From Cytophagaceae bacterium (lineage in GTDB: Bacteria > Bacteroidota > Bacteroidia > Cytophagales > UBA9547), in contig JAIYAU010000020.1 of the NCBI GenBank assembly GCA_027488865.1, positions 1 through 64,000 of the forward strand: 64,000 bases of DNA. Direction: 5' to 3'. Positions 39,426 through 50,177 of this stretch are shown here, piece after piece. Both the position numbers and the translations under genes were made by a program. The first letter of the stretch is position 1. The number at the start of each line of letters is the position of its first letter. Below the pieces are notes generated by a model, which worked only from the letters and a program-made list of their open reading frames with translations, was not told the DNA's origin and made no database searches.

Positions 39426-40556
39426 ATGTCGTTTAGTTCATTAGGATTAACAAAATTACTTACCGATTCACTTCTAAAAAACCAGTATACAGCGCCATTC
39501 CCTATACAAAAGCAGGTGATTCCTCTGGTTCTTAATCGTAAAGATGTATTGGCTATTGCTCCAACTGGTTCGGGTAAAACTGCTAGTTTTGCTCTACCCA
39601 TGTTGCACATTTTACAAAATCCTAAACAGACAAAAGGAAGAGAAATACGTGGCTTAGTACTTGTACCTACAAGAGAGCTGGCGGTGCAGGTTGCAGAGGT
39701 CTTTATGGAATTTGCAAAAGATTTACCTTTTGTTCCTGTTACAAAGGCCGTTTATGGAGGTGTTTCCATAAATCCTCAAATGATGGCATTAAAACAAATA
39801 GATGTTTTAGTTGCTACTCCCGGTAGGTTTATTGACTTGGTAAGTAACAATGCAATTGGCTTAGAAGCTTTGGAAATACTTGTATTGGATGAAGCAGACA
39901 AGATGCTCAACCTTGGTTTTAAAGATGAGATGGATGAAATTTTTAAATTATTACCATCCAAAAGACAAAATCTACTTTTTACTGCTACCATGGGAGAGGA
40001 GCTTACTGCGTTAAAGGATAGAGTATTAATAAGTCCTATTCAAATTAAGGTAGAGGAGGAGGTTGATAATATTGAACATATTGAACAAGTGGCCTATAAA
40101 GTTGATAATGATAAAAAGGGGCCAGTACTAAGAGGTTTAATTGTAAGCCAAAATATGAAACAGGTTCTTGTATTTGTATCAAGTACAAGAAAAGCTGACA
40201 ATGTGGTAGCCAAATTGAACGCTAATAAAATTGACGCGTTAGCCATACACAGTCAAAAAAGTCAATCAGCAAGACTAGACGCATTAACTAAATTTAAAAA
40301 TGGCAGCTTGAGAGTTTTAGTAGCTACAGATTTAATGGCCAGAGGTATTGACATTATTTCTTTGCCATTTGTAATTAATTATGAGTTACCAAGATCTCCA
40401 TTAGATTATGTACATCGTATTGGCAGAACTGGTCGTGCTGGTGAAAATGGCACCGCTATTTCGTTGATCGCAACTGAAGATGAACATCACTTTAAAGTAA
40501 TACAAAAGAAGATGGGTAAGAAAGTAGAGCTTAAAAGCTTACCAGATTTGAAATAG
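39426..40556 (+). CDS. rhlE: DEAD-box RNA helicase, RhlE-like
   Basis: APTGSGKTASFALPML; VLDEADKMLNLGF; HRIGRTGRAG. Confidence 0.93.
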   Translation: MSFSSLGLTKLLTDSLLKNQYTAPFPIQKQVIPLVLNRKDVLAIAPTGSGKTASFALPMLHILQNPKQTKGREIRGLVLVPTRELAVQVAEVFMEFAKDLPFVPVTKAVYGGVSINPQMMALKQIDVLVATPGRFIDLVSNNAIGLEALEILVLDEADKMLNLGFKDEMDEIFKLLPSKRQNLLFTATMGEELTALKDRVLISPIQIKVEEEVDNIEHIEQVAYKVDNDKKGPVLRGLIVSQNMKQVLVFVSSTRKADNVVAKLNANKIDALAIHSQKSQSARLDALTKFKNGSLRVLVATDLMARGIDIISLPFVINYELPRSPLDYVHRIGRTGRAGENGTAISLIATEDEHHFKVIQKKMGKKVELKSLPDLK

Positions 40557-40655
40557 GAATATTTGTTTTAATTTATTCTATTTAACATAATATAAATTAT
40601 AAAACAAAACGATTAGCATGTTTTTTCACATTTCTGTCATTAATATCCATTATAT

Positions 40656-42113
40656 TTATTTTGCTACAAATGATATTTGAAAGGTTGTACCGACACCCAA
40701 TTCACTTTTAGCTGTGATACTACCTCCCATGGATTCGATTTGGTTTTTAGTAATATATAGTCCTATGCCTTTAGCATCTTTATTGGTATGGAATGTATTG
40801 TTTAGGCCAAATAATTTTTTTCCATTCTTTTTAAGGTCCATACCTAAACCGTTATCTTTACACGTTAATACAACATAATTGCCTGATTTATAAGTTTCAA
40901 AAACAATCTCAGGATTACGATCAGGATGTTTATATTTTAAGGCATTTGTAAGCAGATTAAGAAAAATACTTTCAAGGTAAATTTTAGGGTAATTTATTTT
41001 ATCCATTTCAAATTTATAAGATACAGAGGCATTTTTATCAGCTATTTCCGCTTGTATCGATGACATTACATGGAGTAGTTGCTGCTCAAAAAATACAACT
41101 TCCAATTCCTTTTTAAAATTTTTCTTTAATTTAATAGTTTCTATGAGGTCATTAACAGTAACAGATAGTCGTAAAGAAACTGTTTTTATTTTATCAAAAA
41201 TCTCTTGTTTCATTTCAACATTTGATTCTTTTTCAAACATTTCAACCAGCGAGTTAATGTTGGTTACTGGCGATCGTAAATTGTGCGAAGTTATATTGGC
41301 AAAGTCTTGAAGTTGCATATTTTGATACAACAACTGTTCTGAAATAACCTCCAATTCATGAATAATTTTTTTTTGGCTTTTTTCTATTTGTTTTTGGGAT
41401 GTAATATCTTTAATGATAGACAGCACGGAATTAGTTTCATTTTTTGCATCTTTCAATGGCACTATTGTGTGCTGAAAAAACAAGGAAGGATCATACCAAC
41501 CTGTTGATTCATAATTAATTATATCCCCTGTACCTAGACTTCTTCTAATATTTTCATAATATTCGATTTCTCCGGGTTGGTTAGTTCCTAGTTCTTCAGC
41601 CCGTTTGCCAATAAAAAATTCACGGGGCATATTGCTGTATTTACAAATGGCGTCATTTACAAATTCAATTTCTAAATTAGTGTTGATGAGGGAAATCATG
41701 TCAGGGTTATTATTAACCAAAGTTCTAAAAAGAGCTTCTCGCTCTCTTGCTGACAATAGAATATTATCTATATCCTTAGCGGACTTTTCTAATTGTTTAG
41801 GTGTTTTTATCAATAAAATTTCATTTATATTATAGATAAAATAAGCTACTATTATTATTAAAATTATAGAAGAGGCAATCCTAATATAATCGTAGATGGT
41901 TTCAGAATAGGTATGAGAAATATTAGAAATACTAAATAGTATAATAAGCAATACAAGCAGGCCAAAAATGGTTTTAAATGGAAAGTCAGGTTTTTTAAAA
42001 AAAACGTATCCTACCACTATCGTAATGGCTAAGAGTGCACAAATACATATATAGTTTATAAGATTTTCTAACATCGCTCGACCTACTTTTAGAAGTAAAA
42101 CAATATTTCTCAA
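40656..42113 (-). CDS. Membrane PAS-domain sensor histidine kinase
   Basis: N-terminal TMs; PAS; FANITSHNLRSPVTNINSLVEMF; CKDNGLGMD; KGIGLYITKNQIESMGG. Confidence 0.93.
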   Translation of the reverse strand: MRNIVLLLKVGRAMLENLINYICICALLAITIVVGYVFFKKPDFPFKTIFGLLVLLIILFSISNISHTYSETIYDYIRIASSIILIIIVAYFIYNINEILLIKTPKQLEKSAKDIDNILLSAREREALFRTLVNNNPDMISLINTNLEIEFVNDAICKYSNMPREFFIGKRAEELGTNQPGEIEYYENIRRSLGTGDIINYESTGWYDPSLFFQHTIVPLKDAKNETNSVLSIIKDITSQKQIEKSQKKIIHELEVISEQLLYQNMQLQDFANITSHNLRSPVTNINSLVEMFEKESNVEMKQEIFDKIKTVSLRLSVTVNDLIETIKLKKNFKKELEVVFFEQQLLHVMSSIQAEIADKNASVSYKFEMDKINYPKIYLESIFLNLLTNALKYKHPDRNPEIVFETYKSGNYVVLTCKDNGLGMDLKKNGKKLFGLNNTFHTNKDAKGIGLYITKNQIESMGGSITAKSELGVGTTFQISFVAK

Positions 42114-42333
42114 AAATATTCAAAAAAAAAATGATAAAAATATTATTCAAAGTTAAACTTTAGCTAAAATATATTATGAACAATAAGTAGATATAAATTA
42201 CATCATAATTAATTGTAAATAATCAATTAAAACGAAAATGGATTGATTTATCGATAATTTTTTAATAAAATTAACTAATTTATTACATCATGGGTTGGTT
42301 TTTACACAATTTAGTTGCTGATTTAACGTTGAC

Positions 42334-44562
42334 CTATTTAAACATCCCTTTTAATTGTTTCAATTTTTCTTGTAAATCGCCTTGTTCTGGTTCTTTTGTA
42401 GTATTATTCTTTTTATTTTCGACTGACTTACCAGTTCCTCCTTTCATAGAAAGGGATATACGTTTTCTTGAAGCATCTACCTCTAATACAGTAACTTCCA
42501 CCTTTTGTTGTACTTTAAGGATTTCAGAAGGATTGGTGATGAACTTATCAGTAATTTGACTAATGTGTACCAATCCATCTTGATGTACCCCGATGTCAAC
42601 AAAAGCGCCAAAATTGGTAACATTTGTAACTATTCCTGGTAGTTTCATACCAATTCTTAGGTCTTCAATTTTATTAACTCCTTCTTGAAAACTAAATGCC
42701 TCAAACTTTTCCCTTGGATCGCGACCTGGTTTTGCCAATTCTTTAAGGATATCGTTAAGTGTGGGTAATCCAATATGGTCAGTTACGTAACTTTGCAATT
42801 TTAACCTTTTGCGAAGTTCTTCACTTTTCATTAATTCTATCACTGAACAATTTAAATCCTTGGCCATTTTTTCAACAATATGGTAGCTTTCTGGATGTAC
42901 AGCACTCGCTTCTAGTGGATTAGCAGAAGATCGTATTCTTAAAAAACCTGCTGCTTGTTCAAATGCCTTATCTCCTAGCCTTGGTACTTTTTTCAAGGCC
43001 TCGCGGGAAGCAAAAGGCCCATTTTCGTTTCTGTATTCTACTATTTTTTGCGCTAATGACTCCCCTAAGCCAGACACATATGTAAGTAGCTGTTTACTAG
43101 CTGTATTAAGTTCAACTCCAACTGCATTTACTGAGCTAATTACCACATCGTCAAGTGATTGTTGTAATTTAGCTTGGTCTACATCGTGTTGGTACTGCCC
43201 TACTCCTATCGATTTTGGGTCTATCTTTACCAATTCAGCTAAAGGATCCATCAATCGTCTTCCTATGGAAACAGCGCCACGAACGGTAAGATCTTGATCT
43301 GGAAATTCTTCTCTTGCCACCTCCGATGCTGAGTAAATGGAAGCACCACTTTCATTTACCATTACTACTTGAATATTGGACAGTTGAAGCCCTTTTACAA
43401 AATCTTCAGTTTCTCTTCCTGCGGTGCCATTGCCTATTGAAATTGCCTGAACACTATATTTTTCACACAGGTTTTTAATTATTGCACTAGCTTGTGCTGT
43501 ATTTTTCTGTGGTTCATGAGGATAGATCACGTTGTTTTCTAGTAGTTTGCCTTGTTTATCCAGCACTACCACTTTACAACCACTTCTAAATCCAGGATCG
43601 AGGGCCAATACGGTCAATTGACCAAGTGGAGAGGCCATTAATAGTTGCCATGCATTGTCAGCAAATACCTTAATCGCTTCTTCATCAGCCTTCATTTTGG
43701 TCTGCATCCTAATATCCGTTTCAATTGAAGGACGAAGCAATCTTTTGTAACTATCTATAATTGATAACCTTACTTGTGCGGAGGCATCATTATTTCCCCT
43801 TACAAATAGTTGGTTTAAAACATTGTTTGCGTCCTCTTCATCTGGTAGGGCGTCTAAAGACAACAGTAATTCTTTTTCACCCCTACGCATGGCCAAAATT
43901 CGGTGTGAAGGCGCTTTATTAATCGGCTCCGACCAGTCAAAATAATCGCGATATTTTTGTGCCTCAACCTCCTTACCTGGTATAACTTTACAAGTAAATT
44001 TGCCAGATTCATGAAATAATGTTCGCATTTTGGCTCTTGCTTCAATATTTTCACTAATCCATTCAGCCATGATGTCCCTAGCTCCTGCCAACGCTTCTTC
44101 TGTGCTAGTAACCCCCTTTTCTTCATTCACAAATCCAACAGCTTCGTTTTCAATATTAAAATTAGATTGTTCGAAAAGTTTAGTTGCAAGAGGTTCGAGC
44201 CCCTTTTCTCTTGCTACAGAAGCCCGTGTCTTACGTTTTGGTTTATATGGTAGGTAAATATCTTCTAGTTCGGTTATAGTAGTAGCTTCATTGAGTTTAG
44301 ACTCCAGCTCTTGAGTCAGTTTCCCTTGATCTTGGATAGATTTTAAAATACTTTCTCTTCTTTTATCTAACTCCCTTAACTGGTTTATTCTGTCACGGAT
44401 GGCTGCCACCTCTACCTCATCTAAACTACCAGTTAGCTCTTTTCTATACCGAGAAATAAAGGGAACTGTAGCACCACTATCAAGTAGTTCCACGGTAGCA
44501 GCCACTTGTTTTGCACTTAAATTTAGCTCTTTGGCAATGTGTATTTGATGGTTATTAAACAT
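42334..44562 (-). CDS. tex: Tex family RNA-binding transcriptional accessory protein
   Basis: ALDPGFRSGCKVVVLD; C-terminal S1 domain MKLPGIVTNVTNFGAFVDIGVHQDGLVHISQ. Confidence 0.96.
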   Translation of the reverse strand: MFNNHQIHIAKELNLSAKQVAATVELLDSGATVPFISRYRKELTGSLDEVEVAAIRDRINQLRELDKRRESILKSIQDQGKLTQELESKLNEATTITELEDIYLPYKPKRKTRASVAREKGLEPLATKLFEQSNFNIENEAVGFVNEEKGVTSTEEALAGARDIMAEWISENIEARAKMRTLFHESGKFTCKVIPGKEVEAQKYRDYFDWSEPINKAPSHRILAMRRGEKELLLSLDALPDEEDANNVLNQLFVRGNNDASAQVRLSIIDSYKRLLRPSIETDIRMQTKMKADEEAIKVFADNAWQLLMASPLGQLTVLALDPGFRSGCKVVVLDKQGKLLENNVIYPHEPQKNTAQASAIIKNLCEKYSVQAISIGNGTAGRETEDFVKGLQLSNIQVVMVNESGASIYSASEVAREEFPDQDLTVRGAVSIGRRLMDPLAELVKIDPKSIGVGQYQHDVDQAKLQQSLDDVVISSVNAVGVELNTASKQLLTYVSGLGESLAQKIVEYRNENGPFASREALKKVPRLGDKAFEQAAGFLRIRSSANPLEASAVHPESYHIVEKMAKDLNCSVIELMKSEELRKRLKLQSYVTDHIGLPTLNDILKELAKPGRDPREKFEAFSFQEGVNKIEDLRIGMKLPGIVTNVTNFGAFVDIGVHQDGLVHISQITDKFITNPSEILKVQQKVEVTVLEVDASRKRISLSMKGGTGKSVENKKNNTTKEPEQGDLQEKLKQLKGMFK

Positions 44563-44678
44563 ATTTGAGGAATAAATACAACCAAAGTAGATTTTAATTA
44601 TTTAATTATAAGTAATTGATATTAAAATACTTATATACAAATAATAAAATAATACTTTTAAAGTAAAGGTTTATGTGA

Positions 44679-46010
44679 TTATTTTAGAAGATTTGATATT
44701 GCACTGTCTTTTTTATCAAAACAAAAAGATGCTAATACTGCATTCATCTCGTTTTTAATCTCTACAAGCCGGAGATTTCCGATACTACCTTCGTGGGTGT
44801 GATTGATATTAAAATTGGGATTAAACTCTCCCTTGTTAATCTCCTCTCCTACTCGTTTATAGGCATCCCTAAAAGGTACGCCCTGTAGTACAAGTTCATT
44901 TACACGTTCTACACTAAAAATATACTTATATTTCTCATCCTCAACGATGTGCTCTTTGACATTTATTTGTTTGAGTGCATAATGTGCAATTTGCAAACAA
45001 CCAATTAGTTCATCAAAAGCAGGTATAAAACTTTCTTTAATTATTTGCATATCTCTGTGATAACCAGATGGTAAGTTAGAGGTAATTAAAGTAATTTCAT
45101 TAGGTAAAGCTTTTATCTTGTTACATTTAGCTCTTGTAAGCTCAAATACGTCTGGATTCTTTTTATGTGGCATTATGCTAGAACCCGTAGTTAGTTCTTC
45201 TGGAAAAGAAATAAATGAAAAATTCTGACTCAAATAAAGGGTAATATCCATGCTTAATCTTGATAAGGTTGTAGCAATGGATGCCAATGCGGCACTCACA
45301 ATTTGTTCAGTCTTACCGCGTCCCATTTGTGCATATACAACGTTATTATTAAGATTCTCAAATCCCAGTAAGTTGGTAGTAAGTGTTCTATTTAGTGGAA
45401 ATGATGAGCCATATCCTGCGCCTGAGCCAAGTGGATTTTTATTGCTTATTCTATATGCGGCTTGCAATTGGATCATGTCATCTACCAAACTTTCAGCGTA
45501 AGCACCAAACCACAATCCAAAAGAAGAGGGCATGGCTATTTGCAAATGTGTGTAACCAGGCAAAAGGTAATTTTTATATTTATCACTTTGGGCAATAAGC
45601 AATTCGAACAATTGAGTAGCTGCAATAACCGTGTCATGGATTCTTTGTCTAGTATACAGCTTTAGGTCAACCAATACTTGGTCGTTTCGAGACCTACCAC
45701 TGTGAATTTTTTTACCCAAATCTCCTAATCTTTCTGTAAGAATCATCTCAACTTGAGAATGCACATCTTCCACACCATCGATGATCTGAAAATTACCGTT
45801 TTTAATATCTTTATATATGTTTTTAAGCTCTTTATGAATGAGAGGTAACTCCTCGTTAGGGATAAGGCCTATGGACGCCAACATATGGGTATGGGCAATA
45901 GATCCCAACACATCAAACTCTGCGAGAAACATGTCCATATCACGATCTTTACCTACTGTAAACTTTTCAATTTCTTTGTTTACATTGGTATCTTTTTGCC
46001 AAAGTTTCAT
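44679..46010 (-). CDS. argH: Argininosuccinate lyase
   Basis: HSGRSRNDQVLVDLKLY; TTGSSIMPHKKNPDVFEL. Confidence 0.96.
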   Translation of the reverse strand: MKLWQKDTNVNKEIEKFTVGKDRDMDMFLAEFDVLGSIAHTHMLASIGLIPNEELPLIHKELKNIYKDIKNGNFQIIDGVEDVHSQVEMILTERLGDLGKKIHSGRSRNDQVLVDLKLYTRQRIHDTVIAATQLFELLIAQSDKYKNYLLPGYTHLQIAMPSSFGLWFGAYAESLVDDMIQLQAAYRISNKNPLGSGAGYGSSFPLNRTLTTNLLGFENLNNNVVYAQMGRGKTEQIVSAALASIATTLSRLSMDITLYLSQNFSFISFPEELTTGSSIMPHKKNPDVFELTRAKCNKIKALPNEITLITSNLPSGYHRDMQIIKESFIPAFDELIGCLQIAHYALKQINVKEHIVEDEKYKYIFSVERVNELVLQGVPFRDAYKRVGEEINKGEFNPNFNINHTHEGSIGNLRLVEIKNEMNAVLASFCFDKKDSAISNLLK

Positions 46011-46106
46011 GAGTTTAAATTTAAATAGCTTCTGATAAATATTTCAAAATTAGAAAAAGAGAATGGAAGGCCAACTATACACAAAAATATTTATTGGTTG
46101 TTAGGT

Positions 46107-46982
46107 CTATTTTTTTCGCACCTTAAATAGTCTTACGAGTTTTGGAACAAAATCCTCGTGTGTAAAGATTTGAATATAACTCGCTTTGTTTTTTTTGCAA
46201 ATATCTTCTAATTGAATTTTATTTGTCTTAAACTGAGCACCAATTTGTTGTCTAAACTTGTTGGAAGAGGTATTAATCCAAACTGTTTTGTTATTTTCTT
46301 TGTCAAAAATTGGAATAATTCCCAATTTAGGCAGTATGGTTTCTCTCCTATCTGATAAATGAATAACTACTAAATCGTGTTTACGAGCTAATGCCTTTAA
46401 GCTATTTTCATATTGGGTATCTATAAAGTCTGATATTAAAATTACCACACTTCGTTTTTTAAGAATTCCTAGTGTTGACAATATGGCTTGATTGATGTCT
46501 GTTTTTCTAGAAATTGGAATCAACTTAAATATTGTAGTAATAATATTGTAAGCATGCTGAATACCTTTGTCTGACCTAATGTATTTCTCTTTTTGATTAC
46601 TATAACATAAAATTCCCACGCTGCTATCCTCTTTTATAGCTGAAAGAAGCAAAACGCCACAAATTTCCTTGGCTATATCAATCTTTTTAATGTTGTCCTT
46701 ACCAATATCTTGTGATGCGCTTACATCCAAAATAAAAAAAACTGTTTGATCTTTTTCTTCTTTAAAGGTATTTACATAGGTATCATGACCTTTTGCACTA
46801 GCTGTCCAATTAATTGTGCGAACGTCATCACCATATTGATAAGACCGCACATCGTCAAATTCTAGGCCTGAACCTTTAAAAACAGAATGAAAATCGCCAT
46901 GCATTTGTGTATTTACAGCTTTTCTTATGCGAATTTCATACTTTCGTAATTTTTTTAATAAATCTTTTAACGAAACCATCAT
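46107..46982 (-). CDS. DUF58 (vWA-like) domain-containing protein
   Basis: HGDFHSVFKGSGLEFDDVRSYQYGDDVRTINWTASAK. Confidence 0.93.
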   Translation of the reverse strand: MMVSLKDLLKKLRKYEIRIRKAVNTQMHGDFHSVFKGSGLEFDDVRSYQYGDDVRTINWTASAKGHDTYVNTFKEEKDQTVFFILDVSASQDIGKDNIKKIDIAKEICGVLLLSAIKEDSSVGILCYSNQKEKYIRSDKGIQHAYNIITTIFKLIPISRKTDINQAILSTLGILKKRSVVILISDFIDTQYENSLKALARKHDLVVIHLSDRRETILPKLGIIPIFDKENNKTVWINTSSNKFRQQIGAQFKTNKIQLEDICKKNKASYIQIFTHEDFVPKLVRLFKVRKK

Positions 46983-47130
46983 TTCACAAATATAAAAAAA
47001 TTGAATAGTACTTCTTCATTATACATTCACATAAATAATTAAATTTTGAAAGCTTAACCTCTAAGTTTAAATTGTAATTTCAACTTTTTATATTTACATT
47101 ATAATCTAACAATAAAAATAAATTTCACAT

Positions 47131-47763
47131 ATGGGATGGAAAACCTCTTTAATCATTATAACAAGTACACCTGAAATTGAGGATCAAAGACTCTTAAATA
47201 TACTTGGTCTAAAAGGATCAACACCAAAGTCCGATATCGTATTTGAAGATACAACTGGATTCCATACCGATAAGGTTTCTATTGGGCGTTATAATGGTAA
47301 TTTGATTATTTGTGAATGGTCAATTCCAGAAAAGGTTATCCAAAATAACCAAACAGATATTGAAAGAATTTTAATGGATAGCTTCCCTTATAGTGAAATT
47401 TGCTTCATACAATTGGTAAGTACTGTTAATTTTTGGGGTTATAAATTGATTGACAACGGAAAGGTACTTAGACACAGAGCGGGAGATGGACAAAGAAATG
47501 GAACATATTTTGACATTGGAGAACCTTTAGCACAAGAAAAAGAGTTGTTGGCAAAATCTTATTTTGATGAAGCTGGCAATAGATTGTACATATTTGAAGA
47601 TGACCCTAATGAAATTTATACAGAAGACCAAGTTGGGGAAGAATTTGTATTTAAATTATGCGCTAGATATCTTGGACTGCCATTAGATGAAGATGACGAA
47701 TTTTTATATGGTATAAAATTTAGTTGTTATCAAAAGAGGTCTTGGTGGCAATTCTGGAAATAA
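47131..47763 (+). CDS. Hypothetical protein
   Basis: Intact 210-aa ORF; family not recognised. Confidence 0.6.
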   Translation: MGWKTSLIIITSTPEIEDQRLLNILGLKGSTPKSDIVFEDTTGFHTDKVSIGRYNGNLIICEWSIPEKVIQNNQTDIERILMDSFPYSEICFIQLVSTVNFWGYKLIDNGKVLRHRAGDGQRNGTYFDIGEPLAQEKELLAKSYFDEAGNRLYIFEDDPNEIYTEDQVGEEFVFKLCARYLGLPLDEDDEFLYGIKFSCYQKRSWWQFWK

Positions 47764-47862
47764 ACAATACTCAACGCTTGATTTAACTTTAATTCAGTCA
47801 TAATATTTATCCACAATAGTTTATTGGTTAATGGTCAAAACAAAATTAATGAAGAAAATTGT

Positions 47863-48858
47863 TTAAAGAATTATGGATTTTTTGCGAATTAGAAAATATA
47901 AAAAAAATGGTACTCCAATACAAGTGGTTATAATACCAATGGGTAATTCTATAGGTTGAAAAAGAGTTCGTGCCAACAAATCAGAAATTAACACAAGCAA
48001 GGAGCCAATTAGCCCCGCTCCAATTAAAAGATCAAGGTGTTTTTGACCAAATATTAATCTTGCCAAATGAGGTGCTAATAACCCGACAAAACCAATTACT
48101 CCACAAAGGGATACGCTTCCACCTACCAGCATAGTAATAGAAGCAAGCAAGGTAATTTTAAGGCCTTTTAAATTTATTCCTAATAATTTGGCTTCAGTTT
48201 CTCCTAATAATAATACATCAAGCTTTTTGTGTTGAAAAATTAATAAAACAGTAGGGATACTACAAAATGGAATAAAGGAAAGTAATATATCCCAAGTGAC
48301 ACCTGCCAAACTGCCCATACTCCAGAATGTAATACTTCTAAGTTGCTGATTTGTAGATATTTGCACAAATAACAATGCAATACCTCCACATAAAGCACTT
48401 ATGGCTATCCCAGAAAGTAGTAAATTTTGACTATGTGAATTACCTAATTTACCAGATATAAAGTAAATTAGTAACATGACAAGAATGGCCCCAAATACCG
48501 CACTTATATTAGAAAGGTAATAAGTTAAAAATGAAAATGTTGGAAATGAAAAAGTTACAATACTGATTACTGTGAACAACATGGCGCCTGAAGAAATTCC
48601 CAAAATACTTGGTTCAGCTAAAGGATTTCTAAAATAACCTTGAACTGCTGATCCTGCCATACCTAAAGATCCGCCAATCAATATGGCCATTAAACCCCTT
48701 GGAAATCGTATTTCAAAAATAATTATTCTTTGAAAGTCAGGTTCTTTCGAAAGCAGTATTTGAAATGGATTTATTGTAACAACTCCAAGAGATAAGGATA
48801 AAAAAAAAGTGATACCAATTAAGAATAAGAGAAGTGAATAGCTACCGACCTTGGTCAT
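47863..48858 (-). CDS. FecCD-family iron/cobalamin ABC transporter permease
   Basis: GGSLGMAGSAVQGYFRNPLAEPSILGISSGAM; GVIGFVGLLAPHLARLIFG. Confidence 0.95.
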   Translation of the reverse strand: MTKVGSYSLLLFLIGITFFLSLSLGVVTINPFQILLSKEPDFQRIIIFEIRFPRGLMAILIGGSLGMAGSAVQGYFRNPLAEPSILGISSGAMLFTVISIVTFSFPTFSFLTYYLSNISAVFGAILVMLLIYFISGKLGNSHSQNLLLSGIAISALCGGIALLFVQISTNQQLRSITFWSMGSLAGVTWDILLSFIPFCSIPTVLLIFQHKKLDVLLLGETEAKLLGINLKGLKITLLASITMLVGGSVSLCGVIGFVGLLAPHLARLIFGQKHLDLLIGAGLIGSLLVLISDLLARTLFQPIELPIGIITTCIGVPFFLYFLIRKKSIIL

Positions 48859-48859
48859 C

Positions 48860-50098
48860 TTACTTATTAATCAATATTTTGTTTGCTAAAAATATAGCAA
48901 TTAAGGTTAAACCAATTGATAAATAGCCTGCTACATTAAAATTATGCACTATTTTTAATTCATCCTGATAAATTAATGCACCACCAATCAAGGCTGCCAT
49001 ACCAGTAAATATGCTTTGAATTACCGAATTGATACTCATGAATTTACCTCTATTTTGTGGTTCAATGCTGGAATTGACAAGGTTGATTGATGGAACAATT
49101 CTTCCGCCGTTTCCTATGAAAAATAATGACGAAATCGTAAGCGTGGCGGCCATTGGCAACTTAGGCATATTAGTTAATAAAAATATTGGGATTATTGAGA
49201 AAAACGCAAAAATGATAAACATTAGCTTACTTCCATGCCTATCTGATAATTTACCAACAACGACGGACGTAACTAAGCTACATAGACCTCCCAAAATATA
49301 GATAATTTTGACATCCGTTTGTTTATAGTCGTTATTGTTAACAATATAAGGTGCAATGGAAGGAATAAATATAAACCCTGATAACATTAATAGTCCTACC
49401 ATTAAAACGGCATTTAATTGATTTTTATTAGTAGGAATCTGTGCAATCAATTTAATTACAGATAGTTGGGGTTGTTTACTTTCAAGATGTATTTTTATGC
49501 TTGGTATAAATATAAAAATCATTACATACACCACCACACATAATATCGACAAGAAAAGAAATGGAGCATTCCATCCATATCTATCGGCCAATTCTAAGCC
49601 CAGTGGAATACCTATAACGGATGAAAGTGCAAAGGCACCCATTACCTTACCTGTAGCAGCACCTCTTCGATGCGTTGGGATAATGTCGCCAATAATAGAA
49701 AAAATAACTGCTCCCAACGTTCCACCAAAGATCCCTGCTATGGATCTAGAAATTAATAGTAAACTGTAACTTGAGGCTAACCCACATCCTAAAGTGCCCA
49801 GTAAAAAACCTGAATATAAGAAAATTAGAACAGAACGTCTATCGTATTTATCGAAAAAGAAAGACCCCAATATGCCTGCAACACCAGCAGCTATGGAATA
49901 GCTTGCTAGAACTATACTAAAATCTACAATTTTTATTTTCAATTCTTTAATCATCATGTCACTCATTGGTGACATAATAACTAAATCCATCATATGGGTA
50001 AATTGAACAGCAACTAAGGTTAATATTAATAGGCTTTCTTTACCCGAACTTAATAATCCTTCTGAGGGAGTTGGTTGAGTTGATGATTGCATATTCAC
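48860..50098 (-). CDS. MFS transporter (12 TM)
   Basis: FDKYDRRSVLIFLYSGFLLGT motif A-like; multiple TMs. Confidence 0.9.
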   Translation of the reverse strand: MNMQSSTQPTPSEGLLSSGKESLLILTLVAVQFTHMMDLVIMSPMSDMMIKELKIKIVDFSIVLASYSIAAGVAGILGSFFFDKYDRRSVLIFLYSGFLLGTLGCGLASSYSLLLISRSIAGIFGGTLGAVIFSIIGDIIPTHRRGAATGKVMGAFALSSVIGIPLGLELADRYGWNAPFLFLSILCVVVYVMIFIFIPSIKIHLESKQPQLSVIKLIAQIPTNKNQLNAVLMVGLLMLSGFIFIPSIAPYIVNNNDYKQTDVKIIYILGGLCSLVTSVVVGKLSDRHGSKLMFIIFAFFSIIPIFLLTNMPKLPMAATLTISSLFFIGNGGRIVPSINLVNSSIEPQNRGKFMSINSVIQSIFTGMAALIGGALIYQDELKIVHNFNVAGYLSIGLTLIAIFLANKILINK

Positions 50099-50141
50099 AA
50101 TATTAAAAAAGACTTGGCTGATAAATTAATGTTCAGAAAGG

Positions 50142-50177
50142 AAAAAAAAGAGCCTTGTAACAGGCTCTTTTTTATTT
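50142..50177 (-). terminator. Intrinsic terminator downstream of infB (bidirectional sequence)
   Basis: aaaaaagagcct-tgtaac-aggctctttttt; T tract on both strands. Confidence 0.85.

Noticed and set aside
44180-44215. tRNA T-arm-like string (gaggttcgagcccc)
   Set aside because: Inside tex, in frame, with no acceptor or anticodon arms
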